Source: JAQVSH01 sp964349835 (GTDB lineage Bacteria; Bacteroidota; Bacteroidia; Bacteroidales; UBA4181). Taken from it: a stretch of DNA of 6,770 nucleotides. A program made the position numbers and the translations under genes. The DNA is taken from the NCBI GenBank assembly GCA_964349835.1, contig CAYGID010000107.1, positions 1-6,770 on the forward strand, read 5' to 3'. Shown here in pieces: positions 1-6,770 of this stretch. Position 1 is the first letter of the stretch, and every line of letters begins with the position of its first letter. The notes below the pieces were generated by a model, which had not been told where the DNA came from, ran no database searches, and worked only from the letters and a program-made list of their open reading frames with translations.

Positions 1-1
1 C

Positions 2-2482
2 ACGACTCCTGCCGAACCCGGTATCGTGGTGGTTGGGAAGATGGATCTCGATGCATTGAATCAGCGGACCAAACCTGTTAAGAAGGGTCGTCAGCCGGCT
101 CCTGGCGAGAGACAGACTCTTGGTGAGAGACAGACTCATGCCGGGAGGCAGACTCCTGCCGGGAGATCAGCAGAGCGTCCGGCCAGCCCCGCAGGGCCTG
201 CAGCGCCAAGGCCTGCCACCCCTGCGCAAACAACTACACCCCCCGCATCGGCAACTCCCGCGGCCTCTTCTCAGCAGGGTCCTATTCGCGACGAAAACTT
301 TCTCCATCTGCCTACCGTCCGATTGGAGGGGCCTGTTATTAAAGGGCGTATGGAGCTTCCTGTAGAGCGTTCTTCAGGAGGATCTTCGGATGCCGACAGA
401 GCAAAGAAAAAGCGCAAACGTATACGTAAGGATAAAGAGAAGGTGGCCCAGGCCGGCAAACCGGTACCGGGTGCCGTTGTCGACAAGAAGAGAGATCCCA
501 GGGCAGATGCTGCCAATAAGAATAAAAAGAAACCGCCCACTCCCCTTGCAGGTGCCAAAAGGCCTATACGGCAGGAGGTGAATACAGAGGATGTGCAAAA
601 ACAGATTAAGGATACGCTGGCACGTCTTACGGCTAAGGGAACGAAATCGCGTACCTCAAAACATCGTAAAGACAAGCGTGATGCGTTCACACTCCGGCAG
701 GCTGAGGAGGAGGAGTTGCAGCAGCTTGAAAAGAATACCATCAAGGTCACGGAGTTTGTTTCGGTGAATGAGTTGGCCACCATGATGGATGTGCCTGTTA
801 CCGAGGTAATTTCTACCTGTATGAACATGGGACTCTTTGTCTCCATCAACCAGCGCCTCGATGCCGAAACGATGGTTCTTCTGGCCGATGAATTTAATTT
901 TAAGGTGGAGTTTGTTACTGCTGAGATTCAGGAGGCCATTCAGGTCGAAATCGATAACCCGGCTCGCCTTGTGTCGCGTCCGCCTATTGTGACCGTCATG
1001 GGCCACGTTGACCACGGTAAAACCAAACTCCTCGACTATATCAGGCACGCGAACGTAATTGCCGGGGAAGCAGGCGGTATCACCCAGCACATCGGCGCTT
1101 ACGCCGTAAAACTTGAGGATGGTCGCCAACTTACCTTCCTCGATACTCCCGGTCATGAAGCGTTTACCGCGATGCGTGCCCGTGGCGCAAAAATTACCGA
1201 CGTGGCCATTATTGTGGTGGCTGCCGACGATGGGGTGAAGCCTCAGACAATTGAGGCCATCAATCACGTTTCGGCTGCCGGTGTTCCCATTGTGTTTGCC
1301 ATCAACAAAATTGACAAGCCTGATGCTCGCCCTGAGAAGGTCAAGGAGGAGTTGGCTCAGATGAACTATTTGGTCGAAGATTGGGGCGGAAAGTATCAAT
1401 CGCAGGAAGTTTCGGCAAAAGGCGGACTCAATGTGGGCTTGCTGCTCGAAAAGGTTTTGCTTGAGGCTGAGTTGCTCGATTTGAAGGCCGATCCCAAGAA
1501 GAGAGCTCATGGAGTGGTCATCGAATCGTCGCTCGACAAGGGAAGAGGCTTTGTGGCTACTGTCCTGGTGGAGGGTGGCACCCTGAATACAGGTGATGTG
1601 GTGCTGGCCGGGAATCACACCGGAGCCATCAAGGCCATGTACAATGAGCGAAACCAACGTATGACTTCGGCAGGTCCCGCTTCACCGGTCCTTATCCTCG
1701 GGCTCGACGGAGCCCCTCAGGCGGGCGACCTGTTCAACGTGATGATCGATACCCGAGAGGCACGTGATATTGCCAATCGGCGCACACAGTTACAGCGTGA
1801 GCAGGGATTGCGCACTAAGAAGCACATTACCCTCGATGAGATTGGCCGCCGTATAGCCATTGGCAACTTCCAGGAGTTGAACCTCATTGTGAAAGGTGAT
1901 GTGGATGGTTCGGTTGAGGCACTTTCCGACTCTTTGATTAAGCTCTCTACCCCCGAGATTCAGGTGAACGTGATTCATAAGGCAGTAGGACAAATTTCCG
2001 AATCGGACGTATTGCTCGCAGCCGCATCGAATGCTATTGTGGTGGGCTTTCAGGTTCGTCCCTCGCCCAATGCCCGCAGAATGGCCGAAAAGGAGCAGAT
2101 TGATATTCGCCTCTACTCCATTATTTACGATGCCATTGAAGAGATCAAGGCTGCCATGGAGGGGATGCTCTCGCCCGAAATTCGTGAGGAGATTACAGCT
2201 ACCATCGAGATCAGAGAGGTCTTTAATATTACCAAAGTGGGTACAGTGGCCGGTTGTTATGTCAGAGAGGGAAAAGTTTCCCGGAATTCGAAGATCCGCA
2301 TTATCCGCGACGGGATTGTGATTCACAGTGGCGTACTGGGTTCGCTCAAACGCTTCAAAGACGACGTGAAGGATGTTTCGACCGGCTACGAATGCGGGCT
2401 TAATATCCACCATTTCGACGACCTGAAGGAGGGCGATACCATAGAAGCATACCAAGAGGTTGAAGTTAAGAAGAAGCTCTAA
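2..2482 (+). CDS. infB: Translation initiation factor IF-2 (5' end outside window)
   Basis: IF-2 is the cytoplasmic GTPase that brings fMet-tRNA to the 30S subunit and promotes 70S joining. The reading frame is open to the left edge, so the GTG at 26 is not a credible start and the gene begins upstream. Counting residues from position 26: a basic, Pro/Ala/Thr-rich linker (about 10-225) is followed by an IF2N-like helical domain (about 238-297). The GTPase domain shows G1 GHVDHGKT (326-333), G2 GGITQHIGA (350-358), G3 DTPGHEAF (373-380), G4 NKID (427-430) and G5 SAKGG (463-467). Beta-barrel domain II (about 497-590), domain III (about 625-720) and the C-terminal fMet-tRNA-binding domain (about 728-810, with GCYVREGKV and LKRFKDDVKDV) come next. 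All key GTPase residues are present and the 3' end is intact (TAA at 2480-2482). The long extension is typical of Bacteroidota IF-2. Identification is certain; only the true start is unknown. Confidence 0.98.
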   Translation, partial: TTPAEPGIVVVGKMDLDALNQRTKPVKKGRQPAPGERQTLGERQTHAGRQTPAGRSAERPASPAGPAAPRPATPAQTTTPPASATPAASSQQGPIRDENFLHLPTVRLEGPVIKGRMELPVERSSGGSSDADRAKKKRKRIRKDKEKVAQAGKPVPGAVVDKKRDPRADAANKNKKKPPTPLAGAKRPIRQEVNTEDVQKQIKDTLARLTAKGTKSRTSKHRKDKRDAFTLRQAEEEELQQLEKNTIKVTEFVSVNELATMMDVPVTEVISTCMNMGLFVSINQRLDAETMVLLADEFNFKVEFVTAEIQEAIQVEIDNPARLVSRPPIVTVMGHVDHGKTKLLDYIRHANVIAGEAGGITQHIGAYAVKLEDGRQLTFLDTPGHEAFTAMRARGAKITDVAIIVVAADDGVKPQTIEAINHVSAAGVPIVFAINKIDKPDARPEKVKEELAQMNYLVEDWGGKYQSQEVSAKGGLNVGLLLEKVLLEAELLDLKADPKKRAHGVVIESSLDKGRGFVATVLVEGGTLNTGDVVLAGNHTGAIKAMYNERNQRMTSAGPASPVLILGLDGAPQAGDLFNVMIDTREARDIANRRTQLQREQGLRTKKHITLDEIGRRIAIGNFQELNLIVKGDVDGSVEALSDSLIKLSTPEIQVNVIHKAVGQISESDVLLAAASNAIVVGFQVRPSPNARRMAEKEQIDIRLYSIIYDAIEEIKAAMEGMLSPEIREEITATIEIREVFNITKVGTVAGCYVREGKVSRNSKIRIIRDGIVIHSGVLGSLKRFKDDVKDVSTGYECGLNIHHFDDLKEGDTIEAYQEVEVKKKL
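104..157 (+). repeat. Three degenerate 18-bp tandem repeats inside infB
   Basis: Three consecutive 18-bp units (104-121, 122-139, 140-157) share the core GAGRCAGACTC and encode the hexapeptides GERQTL, GERQTH and AGRQTP. A fourth, partial and diverged copy (AGRSAE) follows from 158. The unit length is a multiple of three, so copy-number change would keep the frame. They lie in the disordered N-terminal linker of IF-2, where length variation is expected to be tolerated. The repeat is seen directly; slippage as its origin is inferred. Confidence 0.8.
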
Positions 2483-2509
2483 TCTTTCTCTGTCGACGGC
2501 CCTTTGCAG
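2483..2509. other. Convergent infB/tolC junction, no terminator recognised
   Basis: Only 27 bp separate the infB stop codon from the tolC stop codon on the opposite strand. I see no GC-rich stem followed by a T-run in either direction; the only symmetry is the short GTCGAC palindrome. Transcripts from both sides probably overlap into the opposing gene's 3' end, or terminate by a factor-dependent mechanism. Confidence 0.5.
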
Positions 2510-4000
2510 TTACTCAACCAGTTTGTCGTAATCGCCGGTTAGTGGTTGCTCCTCTTCGAAATTGAATAGTGCAATGCGCCTGAGCATGTAATAACTAGTC
2601 CAGTAACTCCGGAGGGCTGCCACGTAGTCGCGACGTGAAGCATCTTTGTCGGTATCGGAGATGTTGAGGTCGGTTACGGTTACCTTACCGATAAGATAGC
2701 GCTGTTTGGTGACCTCATAACTTCGCTGAGCAATCGTGTCGGCCTTGGTCGCAATGCGCAACTGGTCGTCCTGCATATTGAACTGCATCACCTGCAGGTA
2801 CACATTCTGTTCAAAATCGATCCGCTCCTGTTCGACCGTGGTTTCAACCAGTTCCTGATTCGACTGAGCCATTTTGTAGGTGCCCTTCCCCAGTCCCCAG
2901 TCAACGATGGGAACATTCAGGCTGATACTTACCCTTTGCTGATCGTTGGGTTGATTATAGACCTCCGAAAATTTTTGTGCCTGTTGCGTTAATCCGAAGG
3001 ATGCCGATAGTGTGGCGTTCAGCCCCCGTTGGCTTCTAGCCTGTGCAACACTTCGCTGAGCCTCCTTCAATTGTCGGTTTAGCGCAATGATATCGGGGTT
3101 ATTTTGCAGCGCCAAACGGAGAGCATGCTCGTAATCGATGGTCAAGTCGGGAATATCAGCCTCAATCACCAGCTCAATATCGACATTCTCGTTGTATCCC
3201 AGAAAGGAGCGCAGCTGCGACTTCCTCGATTCCAAGTCTATACGTGCCCTGTTTAGGGCCGAACTGGCATTCATAAAGCGCAATTCCATCTGAAGCAGTT
3301 CGTTCTCGGCTATTACTCCGATATTGTACCTGCCTTTGGAGAGTTGGTAGAGCGTGTCGCTATTCTGGTGGTTAGTCTGTTCAATGAGCAGGTTAATCTG
3401 AGCCAGGCCAAGATCGAAAAAGTAGGCGAGGGCTCTGGCCGAGACCTGCTCCATAGAAACCACATAGTTCTTTTTTGCCTCTTCGAAACGGAGTGGCTCA
3501 ATCTCTTTGTCCCATTTCAGGCGGTTGAATGCAAAGAGCTGCTGGGTAAAACCAATGCTGAAGGGGGTAGAGACATAGGTTTCGATCCCATTTTCTCCCA
3601 TTCTCTCCGATCGTTCGAGAGAGGAGGAGAGCGAAATGCTTCCCCCGGTGAGCCCGATATTCTGCCGGGCGGTGAATCCTCCCTGAAAATAGAGGTTTTG
3701 CCGTTCAACATAGATGTCGTCGCCGGTTTGGTAGTCAACCTGACGGTCGTAGGCGCGGTCGAAACGGGGCATGGCACTCGAACCAAAAGAGAGCGAAGGG
3801 AGATAGTTTGCCTTGAACGACCTGTATGACCAGTAACTTGCCCTGAATCGATGGCGGGCGGCAATAGCGTCGGGCGACTGGTTCGATGCTATCTCAATTA
3901 CCTCCTTCATGGAGAGGCTTTTCTTGGTGGTTTGCGCTTCCACTTCGGCTCCGGCCAGAAGGAACGCAAAAAGTACCAGGCGGTAGATCATTTTTATCAT
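2510..4000 (-). CDS. TolC-family outer-membrane efflux protein
   Basis: This 496-residue protein is the outer-membrane channel of a tripartite exporter, expected to form a trimeric beta-barrel plus alpha-helical tunnel reaching into the periplasm. It starts MIKMIYRLVLFAFLLAGAEVE, a signal peptide with probable cleavage after VEA (residue 22) and no lipobox cysteine, so it is not a lipoprotein like some OprM-type proteins. The TolC family's internal duplication is visible: GRYNIGVIAENELL (about 223-236) in the first half matches QRYLIGKVTVTDLN (about 433-446) in the second, and IGFTQQLFAFNRLKW (about 149-163) matches ISLNVPIVDWGLGKG (about 359-373). Length fits the family. The ATG at 4000 is preferred because it gives a complete signal peptide; the ATG at 3991 (residue 4) is possible. 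No Shine-Dalgarno sequence precedes either. It is the last gene of the operon, 149 bp after the permease. The substrate is unknown. Symbol withheld because the orthology to E. coli tolC is only at family level. Confidence 0.94.
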   Translation of the reverse strand: MIKMIYRLVLFAFLLAGAEVEAQTTKKSLSMKEVIEIASNQSPDAIAARHRFRASYWSYRSFKANYLPSLSFGSSAMPRFDRAYDRQVDYQTGDDIYVERQNLYFQGGFTARQNIGLTGGSISLSSSLERSERMGENGIETYVSTPFSIGFTQQLFAFNRLKWDKEIEPLRFEEAKKNYVVSMEQVSARALAYFFDLGLAQINLLIEQTNHQNSDTLYQLSKGRYNIGVIAENELLQMELRFMNASSALNRARIDLESRKSQLRSFLGYNENVDIELVIEADIPDLTIDYEHALRLALQNNPDIIALNRQLKEAQRSVAQARSQRGLNATLSASFGLTQQAQKFSEVYNQPNDQQRVSISLNVPIVDWGLGKGTYKMAQSNQELVETTVEQERIDFEQNVYLQVMQFNMQDDQLRIATKADTIAQRSYEVTKQRYLIGKVTVTDLNISDTDKDASRRDYVAALRSYWTSYYMLRRIALFNFEEEQPLTGDYDKLVE

Positions 4001-4101
4001 GCGAGAAACTTTAGATAGATTGCGAGAATAGTACCGGCAAAGGGTGTTCCTTGTTTATAAAGTACATGGTAATGTGCCGGTTGCATATTTTGTAAACTTG
4101 C
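4001..4101 (-). other. tolC leader region, no clear promoter
   Basis: This is the non-coding stretch between the large palindrome and the tolC start. Reading on the minus strand I find no convincing Bacteroidota promoter (TTTG then TAnnTTTG about 20 bp later). Two elements echo the palindrome next door. GTACATGGTAATG (4062-4074) is complementary, apart from a two-base bulge, to CATTACCGTAC at 4101-4111. ATTTTGTAAAC (4087-4097) resembles ATTTTGTGTAC in the palindrome's right arm (4133-4143). Positions 4083-4101 also form a loose 19-bp dyad (GCA...TGC ends). Their function is unknown. Confidence 0.35.
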
Positions 4102-4149
4102 ATTACCGTACACAAAATAGACAATCCTGTCTATTTTGTGTACGGTAAT
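4102..4149. repeat. Perfect 22-bp inverted repeat with 4-nt loop
   Basis: The left arm (4102-4123) begins ATTACCGTACACAAAATAG and the right arm (4128-4149) is its exact reverse complement; the spacer is ATCC (4124-4127). On the minus-strand transcript the arms would make an uninterrupted 22-bp stem with a GGAU loop, starting at the first base after the permease TAA (4150-4152). The centre of the stem is AT-rich and no T-run follows on either strand, so it is not a textbook intrinsic terminator. Possible roles are an intercistronic hairpin that protects the upstream mRNA or damps tolC expression, a terminator of unusual form, or a DNA operator for a dimeric repressor. The symmetry is seen directly; the function is not determined. 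Confidence 0.9.
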
Positions 4150-5532
4150 TTATTCGTACCTGAGCGATTCAATCGGATCTCTTTCGGAGGCCCTTTTTGC
4201 GGGAGAGTACCCAAAGATGATTCCGATAGAGGCCGAAACCAGAAAAGAGATAATCACCGACGAAATGGAAATAATGGTGAGAATCCCTGTAAAATGGGTA
4301 ATTAAGGCCGAAGCCACCACTCCCAGAATCACCCCGATTAATCCTCCTGTTACACTGATAAACACAGCCTCCGATAGAAACTGCACAACAATGTCGGTCT
4401 TCTTTGCCCCAATGGCCATTCGTGTTCCAATCTCCTTTATCCGTTCCATTACAGAGGCAAACATAATATTCATGATGCCGATTCCTCCCACCAGAAGTGA
4501 GATGCCTGCAATGGCGCCCAATACAATGTTGAAGATCTCTTTGGTTCGCTGTTGTTGCTTTAGGAGCATCTCGGGAACGGTAATTTCCACATCGTTCACC
4601 TCGCTGTGTCGGCGATAGAGTAGCCTGCTGATAATGTCGACAGTGGGTTGCAGCTGTCCGGTTTCGGCAACTTGTACCACGATGCGGTCGAGCTGGTGAT
4701 AGTTAGTGGTACCCGCTTCCGCCACAGGGGTCGACGACACCATCACTCGTCTTCCTCCGCCGATACGAACGGCATTCTGCGATTTTTTGCTCATCACCAT
4801 GGCTCTGTTCTTGAAGCGCATCAGCATGGTTTTTGTTGGAATGTAGATATTGTCGTTAATCACGTTGACCCCAACATTCTGACTGGCCGAGATGTTGATG
4901 TTATTCCTTTCGAGTACCCCGATCACCCGGAGCCAGTTGTTCCCGAACTTGATATTCTGTCCAATCGGATTCGACTGGCTGAAGAACCTGGAGCGGATGT
5001 TGGCCCCAATCACACAAACCGGCGTACCCGCCTCCTCCTGAGTCGATTCAAAGTAGCTGCCCGATTGGAGCGGCAGGCTGTACAACTCAAAATACTCGCG
5101 CGAAACCCCCACCAGTTTTGCCTGTTCGCGGATGCCGTTTTGCAGCACGAAGGAGTTAAGGTAGATTTCGGGGCTCATAATTTTTACTGAGGGAACAACG
5201 CTGCGGATAGCCTCCGCATCGGCAAGGGTCAATCCTCTGGAGAACTTCTTGGTTTGGCCTCCCTTCTCGGTTCCCTCCGAACCCGAACCCCCTTCGGCAT
5301 CCTCCCGGCTCTGTGGTAGAACTGGGGTAATCACAATATTGTTTACCCCCACCATCTTGATCTGTTCCAGAATCTCCTGTTGGGCACCGTTTCCAATGGC
5401 CATCATGCTGATTACGGCAGCCACCCCGAAAATGATGCCCAAAGCCGTGAGAGCCGAACGGAGCTTGTTGCTCAGAATCGACTCCATGGCAATCTGCATG
5501 TCGTGGAAATATCGCTTAAAAAATAGTAGCAT
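4150..5532 (-). CDS. MacB/FtsX-type ABC transporter permease
   Basis: This 460-residue inner-membrane protein is the permease half of a MacB-like mechanotransmission ABC transporter, which drives export through an adaptor and TolC rather than moving substrate across the inner membrane. The topology is that of the family: TM1 (about 27-48, following SILSNKLRSALTALGIIFGV), a large periplasmic MacB core (about 50-330), then TM2 (about 332-358), TM3 (about 383-412) and TM4 (about 418-442) of the FtsX domain. Hallmarks are ERIKEIGTRMAIGA (363-376) and the C-terminal SPAKRASERDPIESLRYE. Unlike E. coli MacB it has no N-terminal ATPase domain, so it needs a separate ATP-binding partner, which is not in this window. 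A Gly/Ser/Glu-rich stretch (about 74-97) and a segment of about 40 residues (about 241-282) look like additions to the periplasmic core. It starts at ATG 5530-5532, 23 bp after the adaptor stop, without a Shine-Dalgarno sequence, and is surely co-transcribed with the adaptor. Confidence 0.95.
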   Translation of the reverse strand: MLLFFKRYFHDMQIAMESILSNKLRSALTALGIIFGVAAVISMMAIGNGAQQEILEQIKMVGVNNIVITPVLPQSREDAEGGSGSEGTEKGGQTKKFSRGLTLADAEAIRSVVPSVKIMSPEIYLNSFVLQNGIREQAKLVGVSREYFELYSLPLQSGSYFESTQEEAGTPVCVIGANIRSRFFSQSNPIGQNIKFGNNWLRVIGVLERNNINISASQNVGVNVINDNIYIPTKTMLMRFKNRAMVMSKKSQNAVRIGGGRRVMVSSTPVAEAGTTNYHQLDRIVVQVAETGQLQPTVDIISRLLYRRHSEVNDVEITVPEMLLKQQQRTKEIFNIVLGAIAGISLLVGGIGIMNIMFASVMERIKEIGTRMAIGAKKTDIVVQFLSEAVFISVTGGLIGVILGVVASALITHFTGILTIISISSVIISFLVSASIGIIFGYSPAKRASERDPIESLRYE

Positions 5533-5555
5533 AACGTTGGTTTATGTAAAAAGAG

Positions 5556-6770
5556 CTACTCCGACTGAGGGTTGTCTACTCTGGGTGCAATCTCCAATGG
5601 CTCTCCCTCCGTTTCGCGCATTGCCTCACTCTCTTTTCGCGCCGCCTCGAGCATTCTTTCGGCGTTCTTTTTTTCAAGTTCTTCGAGCGCTTTCTTGGCA
5701 GCGGCTCGTTTTTCCTGAATAATGGGGATAAGCTCTTCGCCAATCAGGCGCAACGATTCGGCATTATCGGGCGGTGAAAGCATCACCATTTCGCCGGCCT
5801 TTAATCCCTGTTCAACCACCACCTCATTTTCGTTCGATGCACCCAAAACAACCACCTGTTTCCGTCCCGATTGGGTATAGACCACCGGAATACTGTCGAT
5901 TCCAAAAATGGCTTCAAGGGGGAGGTAGGTTTGATTCGAGAGTTTGTCGATGATAATGGTGTTACTTGTGGTCATCGAGGGGCGCAAAATGGGATCATTG
6001 CCGTCGACCTGAATCTCCACTTCGAAGACTTTCGCATCGGCGTTAGGCAGTTGTTCGCCGATATTGGCCACGCTGGTCACCACGCCGGTAGCCTTCTTCT
6101 CGGGGAATGCATCGATTCCGATTCGTACCTTTTGGCCTGCGGCAATGCGGCTTATATCAATTTCGTTTACGTAGGTGAGGGAGTTCATAATAGATAAATC
6201 GGGCAGCGTGGCCACGGTTAGATCCCAGGGGCTTATACTCGATCCTACCTTGCGCTTGGCTCCGCCCCACTCCTTTTTGTAGATTACCATTCCCTTTTTT
6301 GGGGCGTGAATCTCGAACTGATCCATAATGGCAACCAGAACGTTTTTTCGTCGCACCTGGCGATTCAGGTTCACCTCGTTGTCGATTACAACTCCAGCGG
6401 CCTTCTGCTTTTCTAACGAATAATTCTGTTTGGCCTGTTCGAGGGCTCTGATAGCTTTCTCCATGGCTATCTGCGACTGCCTCTGCGATGCGGGCGGTTC
6501 ATATATGGATTGTTCATACTGCAGTTTCTTCTCTTCTACATCGTATTCCAGATTCTTTATCTGGTCGCGCAGGTTGCGTAGCGACATGGTGGTGTCTAAT
6601 ATGGCTCTCTGCAGGTCTACCTCCTCACCCAAAATGATATCGTCGAGATCGCGCATGGCGTTTAAGGCTTGCGTACGGTCGAGGGTTGCCACGTAGTCGC
6701 CCGAATCGACTATGGTGCCTTCGGGCACCAGATCCTGAATCTTAATTGCATCGAGCCTGATACCCTGAGC
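5556..6770 (-). CDS. HlyD/MacA-family periplasmic adaptor (N-terminus outside window)
   Basis: Membrane-fusion (adaptor) subunit linking the inner-membrane permease to the TolC-type channel. The frame runs open to the right edge. The GTG at 6726-6728 is a valine codon inside the lipoyl-like half-motif LVPEGTIVDSGDYVATLDR, so it is not the start; the N-terminal membrane anchor or signal is outside. Counting from that valine: an alpha-helical hairpin/coiled coil (about 20-132), the second lipoyl half-motif with FEIHAPKKGMVIYK (about 138-151), a beta-barrel domain (about 178-255, with GQKVRIGIDAFPEKKATGVV), a membrane-proximal domain (about 256-320), and a charged helical tail (about 330-390) rich in Lys, Glu, Ala and Arg, ending NPQSE. 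The domain order is that of MacA-like adaptors. It is the first gene of the visible operon; further genes, such as the missing ATPase, probably lie upstream. Substrate cannot be inferred. Confidence 0.93.
   Translation of the reverse strand, partial: AQGIRLDAIKIQDLVPEGTIVDSGDYVATLDRTQALNAMRDLDDIILGEEVDLQRAILDTTMSLRNLRDQIKNLEYDVEEKKLQYEQSIYEPPASQRQSQIAMEKAIRALEQAKQNYSLEKQKAAGVVIDNEVNLNRQVRRKNVLVAIMDQFEIHAPKKGMVIYKKEWGGAKRKVGSSISPWDLTVATLPDLSIMNSLTYVNEIDISRIAAGQKVRIGIDAFPEKKATGVVTSVANIGEQLPNADAKVFEVEIQVDGNDPILRPSMTTSNTIIIDKLSNQTYLPLEAIFGIDSIPVVYTQSGRKQVVVLGASNENEVVVEQGLKAGEMVMLSPPDNAESLRLIGEELIPIIQEKRAAAKKALEELEKKNAERMLEAARKESEAMRETEGEPLEIAPRVDNPQSE

Noticed and set aside
26..28. GTG as the start codon of infB
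   Set aside because: The frame is open to the left edge and the preceding codons read TTPAEPGI, in keeping with the linker. The protein would also be short for a Bacteroidota IF-2, so the start is upstream.
656..1657. 333-codon open frame on the minus strand opposite infB
   Set aside because: It lies wholly antisense to the conserved GTPase domain of IF-2, and its translation shows no recognisable domain. It is a by-product of codon usage in the real gene, as are the smaller frames at 271-849 and 1790-2455.
3344..3829. 161-codon open frame on the plus strand opposite tolC
   Set aside because: It is antisense to a well-supported TolC-family gene, with no family resemblance and no sensible start context. 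The same applies to the plus-strand frames opposite the permease (4136-4618, 4648-5190) and the adaptor (5871-6197).
4038..4065. Promoter for tolC (TACTTTAT on the minus strand as a -7 box)
   Set aside because: Only four of the six fixed positions of TAnnTTTG match, and no TTTG-like -33 box stands at the right distance.
4102..4149. Standard Rho-independent terminator for the permease gene
   Set aside because: The stem is strong, but no T-run follows on the minus strand (next bases GCAAGTTTAC) and the stem is AT-rich in the middle. tolC downstream appears to belong to the same operon, with no clear promoter of its own. I therefore call it an inverted repeat, not a terminator.
6726..6728. GTG as the start codon of the adaptor gene
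   Set aside because: It falls inside the conserved lipoyl half-motif LVPEGTIVDSGDYVATLDR. The frame continues to the window edge, and a start here would remove the membrane anchor or signal sequence.

Overview
The window looks like ordinary chromosomal DNA from a member of the Bacteroidota, most likely of the order Bacteroidales. The pointers are the IF-2 sequence, with its long basic, proline/alanine-rich N-terminal extension; start codons without recognisable Shine-Dalgarno sequences; and an adaptor/MacB-type permease/TolC-type efflux operon of a kind common in that phylum. Family- or genus-level placement is not possible from sequence reading alone.

Layout: the plus strand (about 1-2482) carries most of infB, translation initiation factor IF-2, whose 5' end lies outside the window. 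A 27-bp convergent junction follows. The rest is on the minus strand and reads, in transcription order, from the right edge leftwards: a periplasmic adaptor (HlyD/MacA type, 5' end cut off by the window edge), a MacB/FtsX-type ABC permease, and a TolC-type outer-membrane factor. Adaptor and permease are 23 bp apart. Permease and tolC are 149 bp apart, and that gap is the only substantial non-coding stretch. It holds a perfect 22-bp inverted repeat with a 4-nt loop that begins directly after the permease stop codon.

How it works together: the three minus-strand genes supply the membrane, periplasmic and outer-membrane parts of a MacAB-TolC-like tripartite exporter. The permease has no nucleotide-binding domain and no ATPase gene lies inside the window, so a separate ATP-binding subunit must be encoded elsewhere, most likely just upstream of the adaptor. 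The substrate (drug, peptide, lipid or siderophore) cannot be told from the sequence. infB is a housekeeping gene that happens to converge on this operon.

I see no CRISPR array, mobile element, tRNA, rRNA or clear novel system. The most interesting item is the intercistronic palindrome between the permease and tolC. Smaller curiosities are an 18-bp tandem repeat in the IF-2 linker, an inserted segment in the permease, and a charged helical tail on the adaptor.
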